Shown: positions 1-7,717, counted from the first letter of the stretch. The stretch is 26,870 nucleotides of DNA from Caryophanales bacterium UBA5603 (GCA_002424815.1 DILB01000013.1:21800-48669); one strand, 5' to 3'. The notes: generated by a model not told the origin, from the sequence alone. Translations and numbers: made by a program.

Positions 1-123
1 AGCCATTGGGTCTAAAGTCCCAGTATGACCAATTTTAGTGGTTCCTAATCGTTTACGTAATTGATAGACGACATCATGGCTCGTTAATCCTGCCGGCTTG
101 TCGATTAAGAGGATTCCATTCAT
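1..123 (-). CDS. truB: tRNA pseudouridine(55) synthase TruB, 5' end only (partial)
   Basis: Makes pseudouridine at position 55 in the T-loop of tRNAs. Only the first 41 codons lie in the window; the gene runs off the left edge. The reading begins MNGILLIDKPAG, continues with LTSHDVV, and ends with GHTGTLDP. These are the conserved N-terminal motifs of TruB, and the Asp of GHTGTLD is the catalytic residue of the family. The ATG at 121-123 is preceded on the minus strand by a good SD (TTGAGGT, about 130-136). A terminator after the thioredoxin-like gene and an extended -10 promoter lie upstream, so it is probably transcribed separately from mutS2/trx. Family identity is near certain despite truncation; the state of the rest cannot be judged here. 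Confidence 0.93.
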   Translation of the reverse strand, partial: MNGILLIDKPAGLTSHDVVYQLRKRLGTTKIGHTGTLDPMA

Positions 124-148
124 GAGCACACCTCAAATCATATCCAAA

Positions 149-177
149 ATTATACCACAAATCTTACTGCTAATAAA
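149..177 (-). promoter_or_regulatory. Putative promoter of truB (extended -10)
   Basis: On the minus strand a perfect TATAAT (plus coordinates 149-154) is preceded by TGG, giving an extended -10 (TGnTATAAT). A weak -35, TTTATT, lies 17 nt upstream at 172-177. Transcription would start about 25 nt before the truB ATG and just downstream of the trx terminator. Confidence 0.6.
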
Positions 178-191
178 GATTTTTCCTATGT

Positions 192-218
192 AAAAAGAAT
201 CGTCCTAAGACAATTCTT
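192..218 (-). terminator. Rho-independent terminator after the thioredoxin-like gene
   Basis: Read on the minus strand, AAGAAT-U-GUC / GAC-G-AUUCUU forms a 10-pair stem (one G-U pair) around a 4-nt loop, followed by a U-run. The stem overlaps the stop codon of the thioredoxin-like gene (205-207). It would end the mutS2-trx transcript. Confidence 0.7.
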
Positions 219-549
219 TAAACTCATCCACTGAATGAATCCATAATTTAAATTCCTCAAAATTTAAGGAACCGCCAATCCTCATCACTTCTTCATTTTT
301 ATACATGAGAACTAACAAAGGAACTCCAAGAACTTCAAATTGAGAAGACAAATCTTTTGCTGTATCAATATCAACACGGATAATTTCAAGACATTTCTTG
401 GTTTCAAGATGTTTTAACATGCGGGTGACACTTCGGCAAGTGCCACACCAATTTGCATAAAACTCAAGCAAAACATAGCCTTGAGAAAGTAAATTTTCAA
501 ATTGTTTCCTGCTTGAAGGTGAAAATTCCATCATGGTTATCACACTCAT
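205..549 (-). CDS. Thioredoxin-like protein (CGTC active site)
   Basis: Small cytosolic thioredoxin-fold protein of 114 residues, expected to reduce or exchange disulfides. The active site WCGTC is at residues 34-38, so the dipeptide between the cysteines is GT rather than the GP of classical thioredoxin. The conserved cis-proline is in GVPLL (Pro 77). No signal peptide or membrane segment is visible. The chosen start overlaps the mutS2 stop in an ATGA junction (4 nt), implying translational coupling. An alternative start is the ATG pair at codons 6-7. The linkage of mutS2 to a trx-like gene is known in several Bacillota, but the physiological partner cannot be told from sequence. It could equally be called a YbbN/TrxA-like paralogue rather than the main thioredoxin. 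Confidence 0.88.
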   Translation of the reverse strand: MSVITMMEFSPSSRKQFENLLSQGYVLLEFYANWCGTCRSVTRMLKHLETKKCLEIIRVDIDTAKDLSSQFEVLGVPLLVLMYKNEEVMRIGGSLNFEEFKLWIHSVDEFKELS

Positions 550-2861
550 TTGAAGTAAAGCACTGTCACGCCTGAACCGCCTTCATTTTGGCCTCCAGGA
601 CGTGAATTTTTGATTTGCTTGTTGGTCCTTATTAGTTCTTGTACACCTTTTCGCAACGCCCCTGTACCATACCCATGGATGATATAAGTGAATTCAAGAT
701 TGTTAATTAAACAATCATCGATATGTTTTTCAAGAGCATTCATCGCCTCTTCGAATCGCATTCCACGAAGGTCAAGTTCCGCTTTGGCTGAATTGCTTCT
801 GGATACAGAAACACGAACTTTTTGCTCTGATGTTTTACGGTCTGAAAACTCCAATTGGTCTTCACTAAAAACAGAAGTTAAAATTCCCATTTGGATTTCA
901 TATTTGTTAGGGCTAATTTTTCTCATGACAATACCTTGTTTTTGATAAGGTATGACTGTAACAATATCACCCAAAGCGATTTGCTGCTGATTGATTTTCT
1001 TTAATTGTATCGGATTAGATCCCATATTTTTTACTTCATGTTTTAATTTCGCAAGCTCATGATCTTTGAAATTTTCTTGTTTTCTTAATTCGTTCAATTC
1101 CTTAATTAATTCATTAGCCTCTGTTTTGGCCTTTTCTATTATTTCTGATTTATAGTGTTCAAGTTCTTTGTATACTTTATTTTGATTTTCCTTCGTTGTA
1201 TCGAGCGTTTTTTGAACTTCATGATACTTTTGGTCTAATATGGTTTTTTTATGTCGATACTCCTCGATTTCTTGATTCAATTCTAAACTTTGAATTTCCA
1301 TCTTTTTCATTAGAATAGAAATTTCTGTATCAAATGAAAGCGATACGGATTTTGCATGCTCAATAATTTCAGACTGCAACCCTAATCGTGTAGCGATTTC
1401 AAGAGCGTTTGAAGTTCCTGGCGTGCCAATTTGAAGACGATAAGTAGGTTTTAAAGTATCAATATCAAACTCTACAGATGCATTGACTGTGTCATCTAAA
1501 TTAAAAGCATAAAGTTTGAGCTCTGGATAATGCGTCGTTACCATCGTGTATGCGTTCTTATTTCGTAAGTAATCCATAATGGAGATTGCTAAAGAAGCAC
1601 CTTCTTTTGGATCTGTCCCTGATCCAAGTTCATCAAGTAAAACTAAAGATCGATTGTCTACTTTTTCAAGAATTTCAATAATTTTTTTTATATGTCCAGA
1701 AAAAGTGGATAATGATTGCTCTATGGATTGTTCATCACCAATATCGGCGAATACATTCGAAAAAATCATTGTCTTAGATCCTTCTTCTGAGGGAATTAAG
1801 ATTCCTGATTGCACCATGATAGATAACAGTCCTAATAATTTAAGAACAACTGTTTTTCCTCCTGTGTTTGGTCCAGTTATAATTATTGAATGATATTGAT
1901 GAAAATGAATTGTATTTGCCACAACTTGCTCTTTAGGTATCAAAGGATGACGGGCATGACGTAGATTAATTTCTGAAGATGTAATCATTGGCGCCATTGA
2001 ATCGCTTTGAATTGCATATTTTGCTTTTGCAAAAATAACATCAAGTTGCGTTAAAATCAAAAAATCAGTTTCGATTTCATTGGCGTATTCTCCCACCATT
2101 GCCGAAAGCATTTGTAATATTTTTTCAATTGCCTCAAGTTCTTGAATGTACAAAGATTGTATCAGGTTATTAATTTCAACACAGGCCATTGGCTCAATAA
2201 ACACTGTTTCGCGAGAACTTGATTGATCGTGAATAATCCCTTTGAAATTATTTTTAAATTCTGCTCGTACAGGCAACACAAGTCGGTTATTTCTGATTGT
2301 TATAATACTATCTGTTAATTTAATTGATTCACTCTTTAACAAACTTTCCATTTTTTCAGTCACTCTTTTTTGATTGATTGTCAATTTACGACGAATCGCG
2401 GAAAGTTCTTCTGATGCATCATCATAAACCCCCCCTTTGACATCAATGCATTTATCAATGGCTGTCTTAATAGGGATTAATGGGATTAATTCGTCATAAT
2501 AGTGATTTAACAAAATACTAGAAATCTCAAGTTGGCGTATCTTTCGAATGAAACGTTGATTGTTTGATACCGCTTCGACTAAGGAAACAATTTTTAGAAG
2601 TTCTTCAATACCTAATGTTGAACCCAGGCGAGCTCTTTTGATGGAATCTGAAATGTTTAAAACCCCGCCCATAGGCGAGGAATCGTATCTTTGAATCATC
2701 GTTTTTGCTTCTGTAACTTCACCCAACCAGAGTTCTATTAATTCTTGATTGTCAATCGGTTCGATTTTCATTACAGCGATTTTACCGGCATCCGTTTCTG
2801 CAAAAGAACGGATTTGTGTCAAAATCTTTGGAAATTCCAACACGGTTTGATTAAAGTGCAT
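546..2861 (-). CDS. mutS2: MutS2 family ATPase with C-terminal Smr endonuclease domain
   Basis: Full-length (771 residues) MutS2, a DNA/ribosome-associated ATPase; family members suppress recombination or resolve collided ribosomes rather than do mismatch repair. A helical core comes first. The ATPase follows, with Walker A GPNTGGKT (about residue 328-335), a DIGDEQS segment, and Walker B LVLLDELGSGTD (about 404-415). A long charged coiled-coil region occupies roughly 520-630. The C-terminal Smr domain runs from LDLRGMRFEEA (about 693) to the end and contains HGYGTGALRKGV, the usual Smr signature. The N-terminal mismatch-recognition domain of MutS is absent, as expected for MutS2. The start has an SD (GGGTGA) and a promoter shared divergently with rnhC. 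The downstream trx-like gene overlaps by 4 nt. Confidence 0.96.
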   Translation of the reverse strand: MHFNQTVLEFPKILTQIRSFAETDAGKIAVMKIEPIDNQELIELWLGEVTEAKTMIQRYDSSPMGGVLNISDSIKRARLGSTLGIEELLKIVSLVEAVSNNQRFIRKIRQLEISSILLNHYYDELIPLIPIKTAIDKCIDVKGGVYDDASEELSAIRRKLTINQKRVTEKMESLLKSESIKLTDSIITIRNNRLVLPVRAEFKNNFKGIIHDQSSSRETVFIEPMACVEINNLIQSLYIQELEAIEKILQMLSAMVGEYANEIETDFLILTQLDVIFAKAKYAIQSDSMAPMITSSEINLRHARHPLIPKEQVVANTIHFHQYHSIIITGPNTGGKTVVLKLLGLLSIMVQSGILIPSEEGSKTMIFSNVFADIGDEQSIEQSLSTFSGHIKKIIEILEKVDNRSLVLLDELGSGTDPKEGASLAISIMDYLRNKNAYTMVTTHYPELKLYAFNLDDTVNASVEFDIDTLKPTYRLQIGTPGTSNALEIATRLGLQSEIIEHAKSVSLSFDTEISILMKKMEIQSLELNQEIEEYRHKKTILDQKYHEVQKTLDTTKENQNKVYKELEHYKSEIIEKAKTEANELIKELNELRKQENFKDHELAKLKHEVKNMGSNPIQLKKINQQQIALGDIVTVIPYQKQGIVMRKISPNKYEIQMGILTSVFSEDQLEFSDRKTSEQKVRVSVSRSNSAKAELDLRGMRFEEAMNALEKHIDDCLINNLEFTYIIHGYGTGALRKGVQELIRTNKQIKNSRPGGQNEGGSGVTVLYFK

Positions 2862-2886
2862 AATTATTCACCCGTCTTTGTCTTCT

Positions 2887-2915
2887 ATTTTAACACAATC
2901 TATGTTAAAATGTAA
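2887..2915 (-). promoter_or_regulatory. mutS2 promoter within a divergent, palindromic intergenic region
   Basis: On the minus strand TTACAT (2910-2915) and TAAAAT (2887-2892) are separated by exactly 17 nt. The same stretch is an inverted repeat: ATTTTAACA (2887-2895) and TGTTAAAAT (2903-2911) around a 7-nt centre. On the plus strand TTGTCT (2878-2883) and TATGTT (2901-2906), also 17 nt apart, could serve rnhC, so the two promoters would overlap. The assignment for mutS2 is better supported than that for rnhC. Confidence 0.55.
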
Positions 2916-2931
2916 CCCGGGATGTGAGATT

Positions 2932-3852
2932 ATGAATTATGTTTTTTCGATTAAAAAAAGCGACATTCCGCTCTTTTTGGAACATTATGAATCCGTTTCA
3001 TCTGAAAACAACGATCCAAGAATCCTAATGATGTTTAAAAATGCTGATACGACGATTACCATTTTTCAAACACTAAAAGTTATGATTCAAGGTATCAATG
3101 CACAGGATGAATATTTAATGTGGTCTGATGTCTTAGGATTTATCCCACAATCTCTTGAATTTCAAGAAAACCAATCTTTACATCCAAAATCAATCGTTAA
3201 ATCTCAGTATTACTCTACTTCAGCAATCGGTTCTGATGAAGTTGGTACGGGAGATTTTTTTGGTCCTGTTGTTGTTGCAACCGCATTTGTTTCAAAAACG
3301 ATGATTCCTGAATTGGAAAAAATGAAAATCCGCGACTCAAAACAAATGACAGATGAATACATGTTACAAATAGCTAAACGATTAAAAGATATGATTCCTC
3401 ATGTTGTCCTAGTAACAGATAATGTTAAATTCAATGAGTTAACCCAACAGGGATTCAATATGAATAAAATTAAGGCTTATTTACATAATCATGCAATTAA
3501 AAAATGTATTAAAAAAATCAAAGAACCCTTTGATTATGTTATCTTGGATCAATTTTGTTCACCGACGCTTTACTTTGATTACTTAAAAGAGGTTGATATT
3601 TATTCCAATATCACTTTCTTAGAAAGAGCTGAAAACGAACATTTGAGCGTTGCGGTCGCAAGTATTATTGCAAGAACTACTTTTCTTGAACAGATGGAAC
3701 TATTGAATAAATTATCGGGAGTTACGCTTCCATTGGGTGCGGGTCCGGGGGTCGATGTTGTCGCAAAACTCGTTGTCATGAAAAAAGGAAAAGATTTTCT
3801 TCAAAAAATTGCCAAGATTAATTTTAAAAATATAGAAAGAATTCTCAACTAG
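2932..3852 (+). CDS. rnhC: Ribonuclease HIII
   Basis: Cleaves the RNA strand of RNA-DNA hybrids in the cytoplasm, such as R-loops and primer remnants. The ATG at 2932 gives 306 residues; the reading frame stays open upstream to a TTG at 2878, but that extension covers the promoter region. The N-terminal about 90 residues form the TBP-like substrate-binding domain of RNase HIII (starting MNYVFSIKK). The catalytic domain begins at IGSDEVGTGDFFGP with Asp102 and Glu103. It continues with RDSKQMTDE, LDQFCSP and ERAENEHLSVAVASIIAR, matching the acidic catalytic set and conserved helices of the family. It is divergent from mutS2, a common arrangement in Bacillota, and is followed by a clear terminator. 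No odd features. Confidence 0.95.
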   Translation: MNYVFSIKKSDIPLFLEHYESVSSENNDPRILMMFKNADTTITIFQTLKVMIQGINAQDEYLMWSDVLGFIPQSLEFQENQSLHPKSIVKSQYYSTSAIGSDEVGTGDFFGPVVVATAFVSKTMIPELEKMKIRDSKQMTDEYMLQIAKRLKDMIPHVVLVTDNVKFNELTQQGFNMNKIKAYLHNHAIKKCIKKIKEPFDYVILDQFCSPTLYFDYLKEVDIYSNITFLERAENEHLSVAVASIIARTTFLEQMELLNKLSGVTLPLGAGPGVDVVAKLVVMKKGKDFLQKIAKINFKNIERILN

Positions 3853-3871
3853 AAGTCATACATTTTACTTT

Positions 3872-3897
3872 AAAACCCTTTTGTGGGTTTTTTCTTT
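3872..3897 (+). terminator. Terminator of rnhC
   Basis: AAAACCC (3872-3878) pairs with GGGTTTT (3885-3891) around a 6-nt loop and runs into a T-rich tract. It lies 19 nt after the rnhC stop, so sodA is likely transcribed separately. Confidence 0.75.
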
Positions 3898-3904
3898 AAT
3901 TACT

Positions 3905-3966
3905 AGTTAGATTAAACTAACTTTTCGAGCACATGATTTGCTTCTAGCCCCTATCCATGGTAAATT
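3905..3966 (+). promoter_or_regulatory. sodA promoter with upstream inverted repeat
   Basis: TTGCTT (3938-3943) and TAAATT (3961-3966) are 17 nt apart and precede sodA. Just upstream lies the inverted repeat AGTTAG (3905-3910)/CTAACT (3917-3922) with a 6-nt spacer. It could be an operator, though it does not resemble a canonical Fur or PerR box. The repeat is short and could be chance. Confidence 0.45.
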
Positions 3967-4003
3967 ATAGATGTAAATGAATTTAATTATTGGAGGTATC
4001 ATT

Positions 4004-4615
4004 ATGAAACATCAATTACCAAAACTTGGTTACGAGTATAATGCTTTAGAACCTTTTATCGATGAATTGACTATGACCATTCACCATTCGAAACATCATC
4101 AAGCTTATGTCGACAATCTGAATATTGCACTCGATAAACATCCAGAATTATATAATCTTGATTTGAAGGATCTGCTTGTCGATTTAGAAAATGTTCCTTC
4201 TGACATTCAAACTGCAGTCAAGAATAATGGCGGAGGTCATTATAATCATTCTCTCTTTTGGAGCTTATTGAAAATTAATGGCGGCCAATTACCAAATGAT
4301 GATTTGTTGAAAGATATTATGAACACTTTTGGATCTTTTGAAGAATTTAAGAATCAATTTGCAACGGCAGCTAAAACTCGATTCGGTTCTGGTTGGGCTT
4401 GGTTGATTGTCAATCACCATAAACGATTAGAAATTTTATCAACACCTAATCAAGATCCTGTTTTTGCTTATGGAACACCTATCTTAGGTTTAGATGTCTG
4501 GGAACACGCTTACTATTTAAAATATCAAAATCGTCGTCCAGATTATATTAATGCATTCTTTAATATTATTAACTGGAATGCTGTTGATTTATTGTATAAG
4601 GAAGCTAAAAAATAA
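4004..4615 (+). CDS. sodA: Superoxide dismutase, Mn-type of the Fe/Mn family
   Basis: Cytosolic enzyme converting superoxide to oxygen and hydrogen peroxide. The ATG at 4004 is chosen because GGAGG sits 7 nt upstream (3992-3996); an ATG at 3977 in the same frame would add nine residues and bury the SD. The product is 203 residues, the normal length. Metal ligands are His27 (in TIHHSKHH), His82 (GGHYNHSLFW), Asp164 and His168 (DVWEHAYY). Gly77-Gly78 and Gln150 (TPNQDP) follow the manganese rather than iron pattern, where the active-site glutamine comes from the C-terminal half; this metal call is inferred from residues, not measured. It is monocistronic, with its own promoter and a bidirectional terminator. 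Confidence 0.96.
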   Translation: MKHQLPKLGYEYNALEPFIDELTMTIHHSKHHQAYVDNLNIALDKHPELYNLDLKDLLVDLENVPSDIQTAVKNNGGGHYNHSLFWSLLKINGGQLPNDDLLKDIMNTFGSFEEFKNQFATAAKTRFGSGWAWLIVNHHKRLEILSTPNQDPVFAYGTPILGLDVWEHAYYLKYQNRRPDYINAFFNIINWNAVDLLYKEAKK

Positions 4616-4618
4616 AAG

Positions 4619-4643
4619 AAAGAGACAATCGTCTCTTTTTTTT
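4619..4643. terminator. Bidirectional terminator between sodA and the lipoprotein gene
   Basis: AGAGAC (4621-4626) pairs with GTCTCT (4631-4636), extended by flanking A/T, with a T-run to 4643. The opposite strand also reads hairpin plus a T-rich tract. It lies between two converging genes, sodA (+) and the lipoprotein gene (-). Confidence 0.8.
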
Positions 4644-4648
4644 GATTT

Positions 4649-5068
4649 TTACTTACTAGGAATTTTATAATCTCCATTAAACACATCAATCATCTCATTC
4701 CTAGCATCGGTAGTAAATGCAATGACAGGTATTAGCAGAAAATTGCCTATAATAAGTTTAGATTCTTCTAGATCAACAATTAAACTTTGCAGTGTTTCAC
4801 TTTCATCTATTTGTTTCCTTAGTTCTTTTGTTGTTTCAAATTCCAATACAATTGCGACTCTTAACCCGTTTGTATAAACATGTGCGGTCACTTCAACACC
4901 CTCTCTTTGCATCTCAGCAAGCAAACTAGAAATCCAGGTACTTGCATCTTCTGAATGTGTGTAACCCGCCTCAGTAAAACGTTCATTTATGGTGTTAGCA
5001 TTAACACATCCTAAAATGAGTAAAGAAATCGTAAAAACAAATAATAATCTTAAAAATTTGATTTTCAT
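4649..5068 (-). CDS. Putative small lipoprotein of unknown function
   Basis: Predicted lipoprotein of 139 residues. A basic N-terminus (MKIKFLR) and a hydrophobic segment lead to the lipobox LILGC with the lipidated Cys at 21, so it should be processed by the signal peptidase II encoded at 9336-9842. The mature domain (about 118 residues) looks alpha/beta, with a segment NTINERFTEAGYTH after the Cys and acidic helices; no known enzyme motif is seen. The SD (AGGGAGA) and a promoter directly upstream (5101-5129) indicate an independent unit rather than membership of the neighbouring ABC operon. Function is not recognised. Confidence 0.8.
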   Translation of the reverse strand: MKIKFLRLLFVFTISLLILGCVNANTINERFTEAGYTHSEDASTWISSLLAEMQREGVEVTAHVYTNGLRVAIVLEFETTKELRKQIDESETLQSLIVDLEESKLIIGNFLLIPVIAFTTDARNEMIDVFNGDYKIPSK

Positions 5069-5100
5069 ATCTGTCTCCCTTAAAAAGATTTGATGATTCC

Positions 5101-5129
5101 ATCATAATTGATTTTTAATCATAAATCAA
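5101..5129 (-). promoter_or_regulatory. Promoter of the small lipoprotein gene
   Basis: Minus strand TTGATT (5124-5129), 17-nt spacer, TATGAT (5101-5106), 32 nt before the start codon. It lies downstream of the terminator at 5150-5178, consistent with a separate transcript. Confidence 0.6.
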
Positions 5130-5149
5130 GGTCAAGACGTGACAATATC

Positions 5150-5178
5150 AAAAACAGCGGAATTTCTCCGCTGTTTTT
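5150..5178. terminator. Strong hairpin terminator ending the tetR-ABC-microprotein operon
   Basis: AAAAACAGCGGA (5150-5161) and TCCGCTGTTTTT (5167-5178) form a perfect 12-bp stem with a 5-nt loop, with the T-runs included in the arms. It sits 16 nt beyond the stop of the 40-codon ORF at 5195-5317, on the minus strand, which supports that ORF being the last gene of the operon. Confidence 0.85.
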
Positions 5179-5194
5179 GATTTAAAATGAAATC

Positions 5195-5317
5195 TTAATC
5201 TTCATCGTGATGTTCTTTTTCTTTTTTTGGTGAAGTAATCTTTTTTAAAAATTTTAATTTCAAGTAACCAATACCAACGACAGCAATACCAATTAAAACC
5301 CATCCATACCACGGCAT
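5195..5317 (-). CDS. Small single-span membrane protein (40 residues) in the ABC operon
   Basis: An unrecognised micro-protein. It starts MPWYGWVLIGIAVVG, giving one hydrophobic span (about residues 4-19). A strongly basic stretch follows (KLKFLKK, then KKEKE) and the end is a His/Asp tail, HHDED. Under the positive-inside rule the C-terminus should be cytoplasmic. AAGGAG lies 9 nt before the ATG. The start is only 16 nt downstream of the stop of the ABC permease, and a strong terminator follows the stop, so it is very likely co-transcribed and translated. It could be a regulatory or stabilising subunit of the exporter; that is inference from position alone. A free-standing small membrane protein is the alternative. 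Confidence 0.7.
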   Translation of the reverse strand: MPWYGWVLIGIAVVGIGYLKLKFLKKITSPKKEKEHHDED

Positions 5318-5333
5318 TTTCTTTTTCTCCTTA

Positions 5334-6134
5334 TTAAGTTAATTTTTTTATAAAAACTTTTAAAGCAAAGATTCCTAGTAATATCGGATAAATGGTTCCG
5401 ATAACCATGTAGACCCAAAAATTTAAATTGGCCGATGATTGAAGATTAAGTGACAAGTTTAAAAGCGCCTTCATAGACCAAAAATTTGGAAAAATAGCAA
5501 AAATATACTGCTTTCCATCTTGAAAACTGTTCAAGAGAAGCAACATCGGTATCATAATAAAAATCCCACCAGCTTTTACATAGGCAAACCCTTCAATTTT
5601 GTTTTTAGCAAAAGCTGCTAATAACATGGCCACAAAGGGAACAATCAATGCTGAAACAAATGAAAAAACAATTATGTGCCCAACTTGAATTGTATCAAGT
5701 AATCCGATGACTGAATCTCCATAATTGACGGTGTAGGCATCACTCGCAAACAATTTTAAACCACCAATCATTATAAAATTACTGATTACGGCAAAAATGT
5801 AAGTGTAGATGATTTTAAAAATCGCATATCCTGATAACGTGATAGGTGTAACTGCAATGTTTAAAAGAATATTTTCATCTCGATTATCAAGCAAAGCAAA
5901 TCCTAACATGGCACCCATAAACATTCCACCAACTGAAAGCAACATCATAAAACCTAATAACATCGCTATAGCCTTTGCATTGGATGTGGGATCAGCAGTT
6001 CTATTCACAATCGCAGGAAGTAAATAACCACAAATAAATAACATTAAGATTGGAAAAACCAGCATAAACAAGTTCATGGGGTCTTTGATAATATTTTTCA
6101 TTTCGTACTTAAAAAGTGTCATATATTTTTTCAT
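5334..6134 (-). CDS. ABC-2 type exporter permease (second of two)
   Basis: Integral membrane subunit of 266 residues, likely pairing with the adjacent permease and ATPase to form an exporter. After a short cytoplasmic N-terminus (MKKYMTLFKYEMKNIIKDP, the usual ABC-2 elbow) there are about six hydrophobic segments, beginning with NLFMLVFPILMLFICGYLLP. The layout of one long span, an extracellular loop, then five clustered spans fits the ABC-2 fold. It begins 5 nt after the upstream permease, with an AAGGG SD. The substrate cannot be read from sequence; TetR-regulated half-exporters of this type commonly move drugs, lipids or antimicrobial peptides. The exporter call is good, the substrate unknown. 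Confidence 0.85.
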   Translation of the reverse strand: MKKYMTLFKYEMKNIIKDPMNLFMLVFPILMLFICGYLLPAIVNRTADPTSNAKAIAMLLGFMMLLSVGGMFMGAMLGFALLDNRDENILLNIAVTPITLSGYAIFKIIYTYIFAVISNFIMIGGLKLFASDAYTVNYGDSVIGLLDTIQVGHIIVFSFVSALIVPFVAMLLAAFAKNKIEGFAYVKAGGIFIMIPMLLLLNSFQDGKQYIFAIFPNFWSMKALLNLSLNLQSSANLNFWVYMVIGTIYPILLGIFALKVFIKKLT

Positions 6135-6139
6135 GATAA

Positions 6140-6856
6140 CTACCCTTGGATGGCGTACTGTTTAAATTTGGGATAGACAATCAGCCAATAAATACCTATT
6201 CCAAGTACGCTTAAGTATCCCAGCGCTAGCAATTTGGTTAATAAATCCGTTTGATTCATTGTGCTTTTTATGAGAAGTTCACCTGAATACGTGGGTGATA
6301 ATAGAGCAAATATTTCTAAATTCTCAGGGATGATTTTCAATATGACCAATAACGTAGGTAAGTAAAAAATTAAGATTAAGCCCGATAATTTGACTAACAT
6401 AGCAAGAAAATCAGGGCTTTTTAAAATAACGATATAACCGAGGCCAGTATGACTGATGACCACCACTAACACATATAATATCAGTTCAAAAATTGATACT
6501 GAAATACCATGAATTATGATGGCAGATCCAACAACAACAATCACAGAAATGAATGCCATCACGACAGCAGAAACAATTTTGGAAATCAATACTTGCGATA
6601 ATGAAACCGGTGATACCAAGACAGACTTAATGGTGTTTTCTTGTTTTTCATAATAAAAACCCGCCCCAATTAAGATTATTGCCATCATTCCAGAGTCAGT
6701 AACCACTAATAGAGGAATTAAGCCTTTAGCTTGTTCAGGAGTTTGAAAAGCGACGATTAAAATCCATATTAAGGAAACTAAGATGCCGAAGAATATTATT
6801 CGATATTTTACTAAACGGATGATTTCCCCTTTAATAAGGTTTAAAATGTTATTCAT
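6140..6856 (-). CDS. ABC-2 type exporter permease (first of two)
   Basis: Membrane subunit of 238 residues with about six hydrophobic spans. It starts MNNILNLIKGEIIRLVKYRIIFF, again the amphipathic N-terminal elbow of ABC-2 permeases. The ATG at 6854-6856 is preferred over an in-frame GTG at 6866-6868 because GGTGA lies 8 nt before the ATG. This start overlaps the ATPase gene by 8 nt, so the two are translationally coupled. Its sequence differs clearly from the second permease, suggesting a heterodimeric channel. The middle contains the YYEKQENTIKSVLVSPVS segment, typical of the cytoplasmic coupling region of such proteins. Confidence 0.85.
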   Translation of the reverse strand: MNNILNLIKGEIIRLVKYRIIFFGILVSLIWILIVAFQTPEQAKGLIPLLVVTDSGMMAIILIGAGFYYEKQENTIKSVLVSPVSLSQVLISKIVSAVVMAFISVIVVVGSAIIIHGISVSIFELILYVLVVVISHTGLGYIVILKSPDFLAMLVKLSGLILIFYLPTLLVILKIIPENLEIFALLSPTYSGELLIKSTMNQTDLLTKLLALGYLSVLGIGIYWLIVYPKFKQYAIQG

Positions 6857-7712
6857 ATTTATCTTCACCCGTCACACGTATAAATATGTCTTCCATCGAG
6901 GTCTCGCCACTATGGATTGTTTCAATATCATAGGTTTTAAGCAAGGATAGGAATTCTTCATCAGTACCGATATTTGATAAAGAAAATGTCTGGCGTTTTC
7001 GCTCATGATTATTTAAATATTCCACATATACTTCTTTTTTCCCGTACTTAAGCTTTAAATCCCTTGGTGTTGCAATATCACTGATTTTTCCTTTGGTAAT
7101 AAAAACGACTTGATCACAAAGTTGTTCAACATCTCCCATCAAATGGGTGGAAATAAAAATGGTTTTTCCTTGTTTCTTTAGATCGAGAATAATGTCTTTT
7201 ATAACTTTGGCATTCTTTGGATCGAGTCCGTTCGTTGGTTCATCCAAAAATATTACATCAGGATTATTGAGTAATGCTCTGACAAAATTGAGACGAATTT
7301 TCATCCCTTTCGAAAATTCACCAACGGATTGGTTTCTTGCCTCATATAAACCTACTTTACGGAGTAATTCGATGTAATCTCCTGTGTTTTTATATAGATG
7401 GGCAAAATAATCAAGATTTTCTAAGGCTGTCAGTTTTCCAAAATGAATCGGCATTTCAAAGCCAACACCAATATTTTCATAAAAACTCTTATCGTAGGAA
7501 GATAAGTCTTTGCCTTTATATGTTATGGTACCTTGATATCCTGTCAGTAATTTTGTCAAGATTTTTTGTGTTGTCGATTTCCCAGCTCCAGAAGGACCAA
7601 GCAAACCAAAAATGGTTCCCTCTTCAACTGCAAATGAAATCGATTTGATAACATCTTCACGACCTTTTGGATAACGAAACGATAGATTATTCACTTCAAA
7701 TATTTTTGCCAT
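6849..7712 (-). CDS. ABC transporter ATP-binding protein
   Basis: Nucleotide-binding subunit (287 residues) driving the two downstream permeases. Walker A is GPSGAGKST (residues 39-47). The Q-loop region is GVGFEMPIHFGKLTALENL. The signature is FSKGMKIRL, a variant of LSGGQ in which the Ser-Gly core is SKG. Walker B is VIFLDEPTNGLDP with the D-loop, and the switch His is in ISTH. After the ATPase core is a C-terminal extension of about 75 residues ending in TSMEDIFIRVTGED, seen in CcmA/DrrA-type exporters. The start lies 5 nt after the tetR stop and has a GGAG SD. Confidence 0.93.
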   Translation of the reverse strand: MAKIFEVNNLSFRYPKGREDVIKSISFAVEEGTIFGLLGPSGAGKSTTQKILTKLLTGYQGTITYKGKDLSSYDKSFYENIGVGFEMPIHFGKLTALENLDYFAHLYKNTGDYIELLRKVGLYEARNQSVGEFSKGMKIRLNFVRALLNNPDVIFLDEPTNGLDPKNAKVIKDIILDLKKQGKTIFISTHLMGDVEQLCDQVVFITKGKISDIATPRDLKLKYGKKEVYVEYLNNHERKRQTFSLSNIGTDEEFLSLLKTYDIETIHSGETSMEDIFIRVTGEDKYE

Positions 7713-7717
7713 GTTAA

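Noticed and set aside
688..945. Plus-strand ORF opposite mutS2 (and similar antisense ORFs throughout)
   Set aside because: It lies wholly inside a well-supported gene, lacks an SD and a promoter, and its translation shows no family signature; treated as a shadow.
2878..2931. Longer rnhC start at TTG 2878
   Set aside because: It would encode the promoter/palindrome region; the ATG at 2932 matches the expected start of the N-terminal domain.
3905..3922. Fur or PerR box at sodA
   Set aside because: The 6+6 bp repeat does not match either consensus; kept only as a possible unknown operator.
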